Assembly: GCF_019797845.1 (NCBI RefSeq) | Contig: NZ_CP081864.1 | Location: 4,092,001 to 4,156,000 of the forward strand | Direction: 5' to 3' | DNA: 64,000 nucleotides | Source: Symbiopectobacterium purcellii | GTDB lineage: Bacteria; Pseudomonadota; Gammaproteobacteria; Enterobacterales; Enterobacteriaceae | Part shown: positions 52,962 through 62,163 of the stretch, piece after piece | Position numbering within the stretch: position 1 is the first letter of the stretch | Layout of the letters: each line of letters opens with the position of its first letter | Notes under the pieces: generated by a model | Told to the model about the DNA's origin: nothing | The model's database searches: none | What the model saw: the letters and a program-made list of their open reading frames with translations, nothing else | Position numbers and translations under genes: made by a program

Positions 52962-53849
52962 ATGAGTAACCTTGTTGATGAAAAAGGCCCTGTGCGCCGC
53001 ACGTTCCGCCTGTCGCCTGAAGTGAACGCCTTTTTGCGCAATCCTTCAGGCATGGCGGGTTTTCTGATGCTTTTGGCGGTGGTGGCGATGGCGTTTCTCG
53101 CCCCGTTCATCTACCCCGGCGATCCTTTGGATATGGTGGCACAGCCGTTTTTATGGCCCGGACAGGACCCCCAGTTCCCACTGGGAACCGATTCGCTGGG
53201 TCGTGACGTGGCCGCCGGCATTGTGCACGGTTCACAGGTTTCGTTGCAGATAGGCTTCAGCGCCGTGTTGGTCAGCCTGGCCATCGGCACCGTCGTCGGT
53301 GCATTGGCGGGCTATTTTGGCGGCATAATCGACGACGTTTTGGTGCATATCACTGAACTGTTTCAAACCTTTCCCACGTTCTTACTGGTGGTCGTGCTGG
53401 TCGCGCTCGGTAATCCCTCGATTGGCCTGATATCCAGCGCAATCGGCATTGCGTCCTGGCCGACCATTGCCCGTCTGGTTCGCGCGGAGTTTCGTTCGCT
53501 GCGCGCCAGTGACTTTGTCATGGCAGCTCGCAGTCAGGGCTTTTCGTCGCTGCGCATTATCTTTCAGGAAATGCTGCCGAACGCGCTGCCGTCGATCATC
53601 GTGACCACCTCGGTCATGGTGGCATCGTCCATTCTGATTGAATCCGCGTTAGCGTTTCTCGGTTTTGGCGATCCCAACCGGGTCAGTTGGGGCAGCATGA
53701 TCGGTGCCGGTCGCGAATCGCTGCGCACCGCCTGGTTCCTCACTGCCCTGCCCGGCGGCGCACTGGTGCTGACCGTGTTATCACTCAATCTGGTCGGCGA
53801 TGCGCTTAACGACGCGTTGAATCCCCGTTTGCGCAGGAGAGCATCATGA
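52962..53849 (+). CDS. ABC transporter permease (DppC/OppC type)
   Basis: A 295-residue second permease with the OppC-type N-terminal segment, the FPLGTDSLGRDV motif, and an EAA loop MAARSQGFSSLRIIFQEMLPNALP near residue 190. It pairs with the preceding permease. Its stop overlaps the start of the ATPase gene by the ATGA tetranucleotide. Confidence 0.92.
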   Translation: MSNLVDEKGPVRRTFRLSPEVNAFLRNPSGMAGFLMLLAVVAMAFLAPFIYPGDPLDMVAQPFLWPGQDPQFPLGTDSLGRDVAAGIVHGSQVSLQIGFSAVLVSLAIGTVVGALAGYFGGIIDDVLVHITELFQTFPTFLLVVVLVALGNPSIGLISSAIGIASWPTIARLVRAEFRSLRASDFVMAARSQGFSSLRIIFQEMLPNALPSIIVTTSVMVASSILIESALAFLGFGDPNRVSWGSMIGAGRESLRTAWFLTALPGGALVLTVLSLNLVGDALNDALNPRLRRRAS

Positions 53850-55573
53850 CATCGTTACTCACCATCAACGATCTGCGCGTCACTTTTCCCGGCCATGAGG
53901 CGGTGCGTGGTTTAAACCTGACCCTGAATGCCGGTGAAACGCTGGCACTGGTGGGGGAATCCAGTTGCGGAAAATCCGCCACCGCCCTGTCGCTGATGCG
54001 TCTGCTGCCTGACAGCGCGCGTTTGCAGGGGGAAATTCTGTTTGACGGGCAAAACCTGCTGACATTGTCCGATGCACAAATGCGCCAACGGCGCGGCAAT
54101 CAGCTTTCGATGATCTTTCAGGAGCCGATGACATCGCTAAATCCGGTGTTGAGCATCGGCCAGCAAATCGCAGAAACGCTGCATGTGCACCAGCAATTAA
54201 CCCCAGCCGCTGCGCGCAAACGCGCCATTGAATTACTGGATCTAGTGCGGATCCCCGAGCCAGCGCGGCGCGTTGATGATTACCCGCATAACCTCTCCGG
54301 CGGACAGCGCCAGCGTGTGATGATCGCCATGGCGGTTGCCTGCCAGCCGCGTTTGCTGATTGCCGATGAACCTACCACTGCGCTCGACGTCACCATTCAG
54401 GCGCAAATTCTGGCGCTACTGGACAGACTGAGACGCGAATTGTCGATGGGGCTGCTGCTGATCACGCACGACCTCGGTTTGGTGTCGCAGTGGGCCGATC
54501 GCGTGGCGGTCATGTACGCCGGGCAAAAGGTCGAAGAGGCTGCCACCACGCAGCTGTTCAGCACACCGCAACACCCCTATACGCGCGGTCTGCTGGGCAC
54601 CTCGCTGCATATGGATCAGGATATGCATTACCGGGATTCGCGCCTGCCGGAAATACATCATCAATCGGATGCACAAGGTTCTGCTTTCTCACTGATTACA
54701 CCACCGCCGCTGGTGCACAGCCCGCGTCAGACCGATCAACAGCCGCTGCTGTCGCTGCGCGATATCCACACCGAATACCAGACCGCACAAGGGAAAGTCA
54801 GCGCAGTGAATGGCGTATCGCTGGATATCCACCCGGGGGAAACGCTGGGGCTGGTTGGCGAATCCGGTTGCGGAAAGTCGACCTTGTCAAAAACCATTCT
54901 GCGCCTGCTGCCGACCTCGCAGGGCAGCATCATTTTTGACGGTGAGGATATCACCCATCACAGCGGATCACGCCTTGCTTCACTGCGTCAGCGTGTGCAG
55001 ATGATATTTCAGGATCCTTACGCGTCGCTTAACCCGCGCCACAGCATTCAGCACATTCTGGAAACACCACTGGTGGTACACAACATGGGTTCACGTGCCG
55101 AACGCCAACGCGCCGTACGCGAAATCCTTGATAAGGTCGGGCTACCCCAACGCAGTCTGGAGCGTTACCCACACGAATTTTCTGGTGGACAGCGCCAACG
55201 CATCGGGATAGCTCGCGCACTGGTGATTAAACCGTCGCTGGTGATCTGCGATGAGCCGGTCTCTGCACTGGATGTGTCCATTCAGGCACAAATTCTCAAC
55301 CTGCTGGTGGAATTGAAAAACGAGATGGGGCTGGCGCTGCTGTTTATCTCGCACGATTTGGCCGTGGTGCGCTATATCGCCGATAACGTGATGGTGATGC
55401 ACAACGGCAACTGCGTTGAACAGGGCGACAGTTACCGCATCTGGCACCAGCCGCAACACCCGTATACCCGAAAATTGATCGATGCAGTCCCGGGCGCAAC
55501 GCCGCGTACGGCACAAGAGATCCCGGCGAGCACCACCCCCACCGTCCACCTGACAGAGAGACAAACGGCATGA
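53846..55573 (+). CDS. Fused two-domain ABC transporter ATPase (DppD-DppF type)
   Basis: A 575-residue protein with two complete ABC domains in one chain, as in GsiA. The first has Walker [10 protein letters not shown] at about 38-46, signature LSGGQRQRV and Walker B LLIADEP; the second has GESGCGKST near residue 340, signature FSGGQRQRI and LVICDEP. An oligopeptide/dipeptide C-terminal extension ([15 protein letters not shown]) follows each domain. The fusion saves a gene compared with separate DppD and DppF. It is coupled by overlap to both neighbours. Confidence 0.93.
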   Translation: MTSLLTINDLRVTFPGHEAVRGLNLTLNAGETLALVGESSCGKSATALSLMRLLPDSARLQGEILFDGQNLLTLSDAQMRQRRGNQLSMIFQEPMTSLNPVLSIGQQIAETLHVHQQLTPAAARKRAIELLDLVRIPEPARRVDDYPHNLSGGQRQRVMIAMAVACQPRLLIADEPTTALDVTIQAQILALLDRLRRELSMGLLLITHDLGLVSQWADRVAVMYAGQKVEEAATTQLFSTPQHPYTRGLLGTSLHMDQDMHYRDSRLPEIHHQSDAQGSAFSLITPPPLVHSPRQTDQQPLLSLRDIHTEYQTAQGKVSAVNGVSLDIHPGETLGLVGESGCGKSTLSKTILRLLPTSQGSIIFDGEDITHHSGSRLASLRQRVQMIFQDPYASLNPRHSIQHILETPLVVHNMGSRAERQRAVREILDKVGLPQRSLERYPHEFSGGQRQRIGIARALVIKPSLVICDEPVSALDVSIQAQILNLLVELKNEMGLALLFISHDLAVVRYIADNVMVMHNGNCVEQGDSYRIWHQPQHPYTRKLIDAVPGATPRTAQEIPASTTPTVHLTERQTA

Positions 55574-56349
55574 ATTTGGGCATTCAAGGAAAAAAAGCAT
55601 TGGTGTGGGGAGCCAGCCGAGGGCTGGGAAAAGCAGCCGCACTGCAACTGACACAAGAAGGGGTTGAAGTCACCCTACTGTCACGCACCGCACAGGCACT
55701 GCACGAAGCCCAAGAGAGCATTTTGCTGCAAACCGGCGTGCGCCCGAACGCCGTTGTGGCGGATATCACCACAGAAGCAGGCCGACAAGCGGCCATGAAT
55801 GCCTGTCCTGCGCCTGACATACTGATCAATAACGCCAGCGGCCCAACGCCAGGTGATTTTCGCGAATGGCAGAGACAGGATTGGCTCGATGCGCTCGACA
55901 GCATGATGCTCGGCCCGATTGCCATGATACGCCTCACCGTTGATGGCATGGCTGAGCGCGGTTTTGGTCGCATCATCAACATCACCTCGCGCAGCGTCAA
56001 GATCCCACAGTTGGAACTGGGCTTATCCAACATCGCGCGTTCCGGCCTGACGGGCTTTGTCGCCGGATTGGCGCGCACGCAAGTGCACCGCAACGTGACG
56101 ATCAACAATATTCTGCCCGGCATCTTCGATACCTAAGGCCAATGGCACCATATCCAGTCGTTGAGCGAACAAACCGGGCGGGATTTTGCAACCATCCACA
56201 AAGAACGCGCGGCGGCGAATCCGGCTCAGCGCTATGGTCAACCCGAAGAGTTTGGTGCCACTTGTGCGTTTCTCTGCTCACAGCAAGCCGGATATATCAC
56301 CGGACAAAACCTGCTGATTGATGGCGGCAGCTATCCCGGTACTTTTTAA
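55570..56349 (+). pseudogene. Short-chain dehydrogenase/reductase with an internal stop
   Basis: The frame encodes an SDR: the N-terminal GASRGLGKAAA nucleotide motif, the NNAS motif, and a C-terminal LLIDGGSYPGTF. An in-frame TAA at 56134-56136 falls after GIFDT; the same frame resumes and runs to 56349, giving about 259 codons in all, a normal SDR length. If translation stops at TAA, 188 residues are made without the C-terminal quarter. The canonical YxxxK catalytic pair is not seen at its expected place; the segment reads LGLSNIARSGLTG, with Asn and Arg, as in a divergent SDR subgroup. It overlaps the ATPase gene by ATGA. Confidence 0.8.
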
Positions 56350-56358
56350 GGAATCATC

Positions 56359-57555
56359 ATGACGCCATCTGTACCCACAGCAGAGACACCGCGCGTCAAT
56401 AAGGCGACAGTCGACACCTTATTGCCCGAACTGACAGCACTGCGCCGCCAGATTCACCAGCACCCGGAAATCGGTTTTGAAGAGTGGCAAACCGCACGTT
56501 TAATTGCGAGCACCTTAACCGAATGGGGCATTGAGGTTACCACCGATATCGGCGGGACCGGCGTCGTCGCCACGCTAAAAGGGCGCTATCCCGGCTCTGG
56601 GCGCCTTGGCCTGCGTGCCGATATGGATGCGCTGTATATCCATGAGCAAACCGGGCTGCCTTATGCCTCTGCGCACCCAGGCAAGATGCACGCCTGCGGC
56701 CATGATGGTCATGTGACCATGCTGCTCGGCGCAGCGCGTTATCTGTCGCTACACCCCGATTTTGCTGGCACCGTGCATTTTATTTTTCAACCAGCGGAAG
56801 AAGGGTTAGGCGGTGCACCGGCCATGCTCAACGACGGCTTGTTGGAACGCTTCCCCTGCGATGCCCTTTACGGTTTGCACAACAAGCCGGGCGTCCCCCT
56901 CGGTACGTTTGCGCTGCGTGCTGGGCCGATGCTGTGCGCCAGCGACACCTGGCAGGTGGTGTTTCGCGGCACGGGAGGGCACGGAGGATCGGGGGCTCAT
57001 CTGTCCATCGACCCCACGCTGCCCGCCGCACAGTTTATTAGCGCGTTACAAACTATCGTCAGCCGTAACGTACCTGCAATGGAATCCGCCGTGTTGAGTA
57101 TCGGTCATATTCAGGCGGGTGATGCCAATGCGCCGAACGTCATTCCCGACAGTGTGCGCATCAAAGGCACGGGGCGCAGCTATTCGCCCGCCATTCGTGA
57201 ATTGCTGGCTTCCCGCCTTGAAACGCTGGCGCAGCATTGTGCCCAGGGTTATGGCGCACGCGCGGAAGTGACTTATGACTATCAGTACCCGGTGCTGGTA
57301 AACGATGCCGACGCCACCGACCGTGCCATTCGCGCCGCCCATAAGGTCGCCAGCGTGAATCCGAACATGACACCGCTATTGGGCGCGGAAGATTTCGCCT
57401 ACATGCTGGAACAGCGCCCTGGCGCATTCATGATGGTCGGTAACGGCGATACCGCCGCGCTGCATACGCCGCACTATGACTTTAACGATGACCTGATTCC
57501 TGTCGGCGTCCAGTATTGGGCCCCGCTGGTGTATCAGGAGCTGCAAAGCGCCTGA
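56359..57555 (+). CDS. M20 family metallopeptidase/amidohydrolase (hippurate hydrolase-like)
   Basis: A 398-residue enzyme of the M20D amidohydrolase group, which cleaves N-acyl amino acids and similar amides in the cytoplasm. The metal-binding motif MHACGHDGHV starts at residue 110, FQPAEEGLGG supplies the catalytic Glu, and the dimerisation domain (GTGGHGGSGA) lies in the middle. A late GAEDFAYM segment completes the site. The start has AAGGAATC upstream. The substrate is unknown; presumably the imported compound. Confidence 0.92.
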   Translation: MTPSVPTAETPRVNKATVDTLLPELTALRRQIHQHPEIGFEEWQTARLIASTLTEWGIEVTTDIGGTGVVATLKGRYPGSGRLGLRADMDALYIHEQTGLPYASAHPGKMHACGHDGHVTMLLGAARYLSLHPDFAGTVHFIFQPAEEGLGGAPAMLNDGLLERFPCDALYGLHNKPGVPLGTFALRAGPMLCASDTWQVVFRGTGGHGGSGAHLSIDPTLPAAQFISALQTIVSRNVPAMESAVLSIGHIQAGDANAPNVIPDSVRIKGTGRSYSPAIRELLASRLETLAQHCAQGYGARAEVTYDYQYPVLVNDADATDRAIRAAHKVASVNPNMTPLLGAEDFAYMLEQRPGAFMMVGNGDTAALHTPHYDFNDDLIPVGVQYWAPLVYQELQSA

Positions 57556-57570
57556 ATCAAGGATACTGCC

Positions 57571-58320
57571 ATGACCACAGCGACAAGAGACAAGCAACCG
57601 GAAATCCGTCAGCGCATCCTGCAAGAGGCCATTGCGCGTTTTGCCCATAAAGGCGCTGAGCTGACCACTATCCGTGAAATTACTCAGGCCACGCAGGTGA
57701 ATCTGGCCTCGGTCAATTATTACTTCGGCTCCAAAGATGGCCTGCTGCACGCGGTGCTGGACGCGGTTCTGGGCCCGTTGAGCGAAGCGCGCGCGCATCT
57801 GCTGGATGCCGCCGAAACCCGCTATGGCGATCGTCCCATTCCGATTGATGTGCTGCTGGATGCACTCCTGCGCCCACTGGTGAAAACCGCCAAAACCCCC
57901 GATGGGGGACGTATTGTGGTGCGACTGTTGCAGCACTTACGCGCCACACCGGAACACAGCGTCACGTCATTGCTTTCCGCACAGTTCGACCATGTAGCGC
58001 ATCGGTTTATTGATGCACTTTCTCGCACCTTGCCACATCTGGCGCGTGCAGAGGTGATTTGGCGTTATGAATTTGCCCGCGGTGCCGCCATGCATGTGCT
58101 GACCGATGCCGATCCACGTTCAGGCAGGCTGGCTTTACTGTCACACGGGCTGTGCGATAACCGTGACGACGAACAAGTGCTGGCGCATTTGCTCACCTTC
58201 GTCAGCACCGGTTTTTGCGCGCCTTCCCATAATGATATCTCGCATATTCACCGCATGGAGGCGACATCACACGCGTCGTCCATGCCGTTATTCACACCGT
58301 CAGGAAATAATGCAGGCTGA
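57571..58320 (+). CDS. TetR family transcriptional regulator
   Basis: A 249-residue regulator with a clear N-terminal TetR helix-turn-helix: RILQEAIARFAHKGAELTTIREIT then VNLASVNYYFGSKDGLLHAV (residues about 13-60). The C-terminal ligand domain is of the type often annotated TetR_C in acyl- or multidrug-related regulators. It lies inside the operon, 15 bp after the M20 gene and 5 bp before the lyase gene, so it likely autoregulates the cluster. Confidence 0.92.
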   Translation: MTTATRDKQPEIRQRILQEAIARFAHKGAELTTIREITQATQVNLASVNYYFGSKDGLLHAVLDAVLGPLSEARAHLLDAAETRYGDRPIPIDVLLDALLRPLVKTAKTPDGGRIVVRLLQHLRATPEHSVTSLLSAQFDHVAHRFIDALSRTLPHLARAEVIWRYEFARGAAMHVLTDADPRSGRLALLSHGLCDNRDDEQVLAHLLTFVSTGFCAPSHNDISHIHRMEATSHASSMPLFTPSGNNAG

Positions 58321-58325
58321 AAACC

Positions 58326-59243
58326 ATGAGTAAACCAAAAATTGAAGGCTCCTTTGTAGCGCTGATTACCCCGTTCAACGAGGATGGCAGCGTCGATTTC
58401 GGCGCATTTGAGACTCTGTTGCAGTTCCAGGCTGAAAACGGCACCTCCGCCGTGCTGATCATGGGCTCTACCGGTGAAGTCTCCATGTTGTCAGCCGAAG
58501 AACGTAAGGCCATTATTCACCGCACGGCGAAATTCCGTCAGGGCGACATGAAGATTTTCTTCGGTTGCACCGGCAACAACACTGACACTACCATCGATTA
58601 TGTGCGCTATGCGCAAGATAACGGCGCAGATGGCGCGATCATCGCAGCACCGGCCTATATTTGTGCACCGGAAAGCGATATCGAAAGCTATTTCCTTGAA
58701 GTCGCGGATGCCACCGATTTGCCGCTCGGGATCTACAACAACCCGCCGCGCGTCAAATCCGATCTGCACTGGACATCACTGCTGCGCATCTTCAAACACC
58801 CGAACTATGTCGTGCATAAAGAATCCACCACCCGCGTGGGGCAGGTGGCGCAAGTGCTGGCTGGCAACCCGGACGTTTCGGTTATGTGCTGTGACTCCCC
58901 GAATCTGGGGCTGGTGGTTCCGACCATGTCACTCGGTGGACACGGCACCGCCAACATGACCGGCAACCTTGCGCCGGCAAAGCTGGCAGAAATCTCACGC
59001 CCGTGGAAAAACGGTGACGATGCTGCGCGCTTCCGTGCCGCTTATCAACACTTGCTACCGCTGCTGCACTACACCTATTCGGCCATCAATCCGGTGGCGG
59101 TAAAATCGCTGATGAAAGCCATCGGCTTACCAGCAGGTAACCTGCGTCGGCCGCTGCGCGACCTGCAAGGCGATGCACTACAGAACGGTATTCGTATCGT
59201 CAACGAACTGGGTCTGAGCAAAAAGTACGGTTTTAAAGGTTGA
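58326..59243 (+). CDS. Dihydrodipicolinate synthase/N-acetylneuraminate lyase family protein
   Basis: A 305-residue class I aldolase-type enzyme. The GSTGEVSML motif near residue 48 and the Schiff-base Lys165 in YVVHKEST are present, along with the conserved GNNPPR-like segment (YNNPPRVKSDL). Members act as lyases or dehydratases on keto acids; whether this one makes DHDP or splits a catabolic keto acid cannot be told. It is the last gene of the operon; a strong terminator follows. Confidence 0.93.
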   Translation: MSKPKIEGSFVALITPFNEDGSVDFGAFETLLQFQAENGTSAVLIMGSTGEVSMLSAEERKAIIHRTAKFRQGDMKIFFGCTGNNTDTTIDYVRYAQDNGADGAIIAAPAYICAPESDIESYFLEVADATDLPLGIYNNPPRVKSDLHWTSLLRIFKHPNYVVHKESTTRVGQVAQVLAGNPDVSVMCCDSPNLGLVVPTMSLGGHGTANMTGNLAPAKLAEISRPWKNGDDAARFRAAYQHLLPLLHYTYSAINPVAVKSLMKAIGLPAGNLRRPLRDLQGDALQNGIRIVNELGLSKKYGFKG

Positions 59244-59261
59244 TGCTTTAACGCTGCATAA

Positions 59262-59291
59262 AAAAGCCGCCTGAATAATCAGGCGGCTTTT
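59262..59291. terminator. Bidirectional terminator between the lyase gene and kdgM
   Basis: AAAAGCCGCCTGA (59262-59274) pairs with TCAGGCGGCTTTT (59279-59291), a 13-bp perfect stem with loop ATAA, flanked by A's and T's. It can end both the plus-strand operon and the minus-strand porin gene. Confidence 0.9.
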
Positions 59292-59312
59292 ATTTTATCA
59301 CTACATATCTCA

Positions 59313-60026
59313 TCAGAAACTGTATTGAACCCCAACGCGATAACGTGTTTGACGATTATCCGTGGTTCCTGATTCAGGCACATTTCCCACCGCCACGAAG
59401 GGACGCCAGTTTTTATCCCACTTGTAGCTCAACTTCACATCATGACCAAAAGAATAACTGTCGTTATCTGCCAATTTTATGCCAGCAGCATTGGCTTTTT
59501 GATAATCCAACTCATATTCAACTGTGTAGTTTTTAAGAAAGTTATAGGCAATCACCGAGGTTAGATTATAACCATTTTCAGATGTACGACCCGACGTTCC
59601 AATATTACCGCTGGTGCGTTTATAATAGGGGCGATAGCGCAATGAGACAGAAAGATCGTTAGTCAGATTGGCTTTACCTCGCAAATAGGGACGGTAATTA
59701 TTGACGCTAGACGTTGAATCCAGAGAAAAACCTGGCTCTAACGAGAAGGTTTTATTGAAGTTATACAAATAGCTGGCAATCACTTCCGTGCCGTTGCTGA
59801 CACTTTCGTTAAACGGTTTGTTTGGCGTTTTATCATTGGCGTGCTGTCCCCAACGAGCCTCGACGGACAGACCGAAACCTTGCTCAAAACGATGAGAAAA
59901 CAACAAACGATCTTTATGATCGCCGTTTGAGGTATTTTTGAATTCGTGACGATAATCGATGGTTGCCGCAAACGTATTGAGCGCAACCAATGAAGTAATT
60001 GCCAACGTTACTAATTTTAATTTCAT
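59313..60026 (-). CDS. KdgM-type oligogalacturonate-specific porin
   Basis: A 237-residue outer-membrane protein of the KdgM/NanC porin family (12-stranded barrels for acidic oligosaccharides). The start at 60026 (MKLKLVTLAITSLVAL) has GGGGAAA upstream; the signal peptide ends TFA|ATID near residue 21. Alternating hydrophobic strands and many Tyr, Arg and Lys residues fit the family, and the C-terminus ends VGVQYSF with a terminal Phe. In plant pathogens such porins take up pectin breakdown products and are KdgR-controlled; I did not see a clear KdgR box. NanC-like specificity for sialic acid oligomers is an alternative. Confidence 0.88.
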   Translation of the reverse strand: MKLKLVTLAITSLVALNTFAATIDYRHEFKNTSNGDHKDRLLFSHRFEQGFGLSVEARWGQHANDKTPNKPFNESVSNGTEVIASYLYNFNKTFSLEPGFSLDSTSSVNNYRPYLRGKANLTNDLSVSLRYRPYYKRTSGNIGTSGRTSENGYNLTSVIAYNFLKNYTVEYELDYQKANAAGIKLADNDSYSFGHDVKLSYKWDKNWRPFVAVGNVPESGTTDNRQTRYRVGVQYSF

Positions 60027-60240
60027 GGTATTTCCCCGAGAGTCAAACTGCATTACCGCTATTATGATGACGTCAACAACTTCGCAGACGAAGGTGATCC
60101 CAACCGCGATAAATGACGGCGTATCAAATTGATGCGCCAGAGGAGTGTAACAATAAGTTCATTTTTGCAAACAAAGTTATATTTATTACCTTATCCAGAA
60201 TATGGCATAAGCAATAATAATAAAATAAACCGTTGCTCAA

Positions 60241-60272
60241 TAAAAAGGCCGGAAAAGTTATTCTTTCCCGGC
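60241..60272 (-). terminator. Rho-independent terminator after mltA
   Basis: On the minus strand GCCGGGAAAG pairs with CTTTTCCGGC around AATAA (one mismatch) and is followed by CTTTTTATT. Confidence 0.75.
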
Positions 60273-60288
60273 ACAGATAAAAGATACG

Positions 60289-61419
60289 TTACCGTGAGGC
60301 GCTTTGCATTAATAAAGGCGTAGTGCTAAAGGGAGACGCTGCATTATTTTTCAGCACCCAGACGCGGCCATAATGGTTGTAATATCCGGCAGCATGACCG
60401 GCCTCATGCCCGATCCCCTGATAGATATCAAAATGCTGGCCTTTGATGGCTCCCCCCACGTCAAGCGCTACCATCATGCGCATTTCGTAACGACCGGTGA
60501 ATTTCCCTTCGTTGTTAAGCAACGGAACTTCTGCCAGCAAGGCCGTACCCGGCGGGATTAGCGAACGATCGGAGGCTACAGAGGCTTTGGCAATCAGCGG
60601 CACGGCGCTGGCCCCCTTCACCGGCGCGGATGACATCGGTTTAAAGAAAACAAAAGAAGGATTCTGCTCCAGCAGTTCACGCACAGCATACGCAGAGTGT
60701 GTCTCACCCCAGTGGCGGATCGCCTGCATCAACATCTCTTCTTTAGGCACTTCGCCTCTGTCGATCAACACCTTACCAATACTGCGATAGGCGTGCCCAT
60801 TCTTGCCGCCATAGGCAAAGAAGGTCAGCGGTCGGCCATCACCGAAATCCACATAGCCGCTCCCCTGCACTTCCATCAAAAAGTTATCCATCAGCGAGTT
60901 GGTCCAGGCCAGGACATTGCGTTCGCCCAGCGCACCAGCATAAATGCCCGCCCGATCGGGTAAGCGACGACTCTTTTTGTTGGGGGCTGGCATACCATAG
61001 AGCGGGTGCTGGAATTCGCCCTGACGGGTGTAGCGCGCCTGCACGACCGGCGTGTAAAACCCGGTAAACTGCACGTTACCAAAATTATCCACGCCCTCCA
61101 TTTGCCAGGCATTAAGCCCGAACTGGCTCAGGTTACGCGTGTCGGCACCGGCCTGCATCCAACGCTGAATGGCCTGAAAGATGTCCTGATTACGGTCATA
61201 CAGCGCGGGGGAAGCATTCTTAATCTCTGTCACCTGGCTAACGAAGTCGCCCGCATTAACCGGCTTTCCGGTAGCGTTGGGTTCATTAACGAGCGCAAGC
61301 GGCTGCTCAAGTCGCCCATCTTTATACTGCTGCCCACGGTCGGTCGGCCTGGACTGACACCCGGCCAGAATGGCGATCACCACCCCGGTCAGCACATATT
61401 TCCCCCAACATACTCTCAT
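60289..61419 (-). CDS. mltA: Membrane-bound lytic murein transglycosylase A
   Basis: MltA is an outer-membrane lipoprotein that cuts glycan strands of peptidoglycan to 1,6-anhydromuropeptides. The start at 61419 (MRVCWGKYVLTGV) gives 376 residues and a lipoprotein signal with the lipidated Cys at residue 21 (ILAGC); the open frame extends 84 codons upstream without similarity. The MltA domain and 3D (double-psi barrel) domain with conserved Asp residues (DVGGAIKGQHFDIYQGIG) are present. It lies next to the tRNA-fMet cluster, the E. coli order. Confidence 0.95.
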   Translation of the reverse strand: MRVCWGKYVLTGVVIAILAGCQSRPTDRGQQYKDGRLEQPLALVNEPNATGKPVNAGDFVSQVTEIKNASPALYDRNQDIFQAIQRWMQAGADTRNLSQFGLNAWQMEGVDNFGNVQFTGFYTPVVQARYTRQGEFQHPLYGMPAPNKKSRRLPDRAGIYAGALGERNVLAWTNSLMDNFLMEVQGSGYVDFGDGRPLTFFAYGGKNGHAYRSIGKVLIDRGEVPKEEMLMQAIRHWGETHSAYAVRELLEQNPSFVFFKPMSSAPVKGASAVPLIAKASVASDRSLIPPGTALLAEVPLLNNEGKFTGRYEMRMMVALDVGGAIKGQHFDIYQGIGHEAGHAAGYYNHYGRVWVLKNNAASPFSTTPLLMQSASR

Positions 61420-61593
61420 TTTCTTTTTCGCTCTCTTTACCGCACGACAAATCAGTGGATGCACAATAACAAAGGCATCTCTATAAGAAAACGCGCCAAA
61501 TACCATAACCGCGTGAATAAGGACAAAAAATAACCAAAGTGCAGATAAAATCGGCAGGCGTGCCGCTAAGATCCCTTTTTGCTCAAATAGAGG

Positions 61594-61621
61594 TTGCATA
61601 CCCAGCGATGGAGAGTATAGT
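61594..61621 (+). promoter_or_regulatory. Promoter of the initiator tRNA cluster
   Basis: TTGCAT (61594-61599) and TATAGT (61616-61621) with a 16-bp spacer, followed by a GC-rich discriminator, 13 bases before the first tRNA. It suits a growth-rate-controlled stable RNA promoter. Confidence 0.7.
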
Positions 61622-61634
61622 GCGCATCCACGGA

Positions 61635-61711
<77 letters not shown>

Positions 61712-61757
61712 ATTGATGTCAAGACATCATAGAAAGTCAGATAAAGCGTAATACGGA

Positions 61758-61834
<77 letters not shown>

Positions 61835-61880
61835 ATTGATGTCAAGACATCATAGAAAGTCAGATAAAGCGTAATACGGA

Positions 61881-61957
<77 letters not shown>

Positions 61958-62003
61958 ACTGATGCCAAGACATCAGATAAAGTCAGATAACGTGTAAGAC
62001 GGA

Positions 62004-62080
62004 CGCGGGGTGGAGCAGCCTGGTAGCTTGTCGGGCTCATAACCCGAAGGTGGTCGGTTCAAATCCGGCCCCCGCAACCA
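62004..62080 (+). tRNA. tRNA-fMet (CAT), copy 4, variant
   Basis: Also 77 nt with CCA and the initiator features, but it differs from copies 1-3 at two bases: C25 to U in the D stem (giving a G10·U25 wobble) and C48 to G in the variable region, which replaces the G15-C48 Levitt pair by G15/G48. Standard tRNA numbering, inferred by alignment. Confidence 0.95.
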
Positions 62081-62110
62081 AATTCTTGAATCAAGAAACT
62101 TACCAACAAT

Positions 62111-62138
62111 AAACACCCTGACGGGTGTTTTTTTGTTT
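62111..62138 (+). terminator. Terminator of the tRNA-fMet cluster
   Basis: AAACACCC (62111-62118) pairs with GGGTGTTT (62123-62130) around TGAC, followed by a T-run. It also separates the cluster from the convergent amiC gene. Confidence 0.9.
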
Positions 62139-62163
62139 TTACCCTCTCAATACCGCAAGCGCC

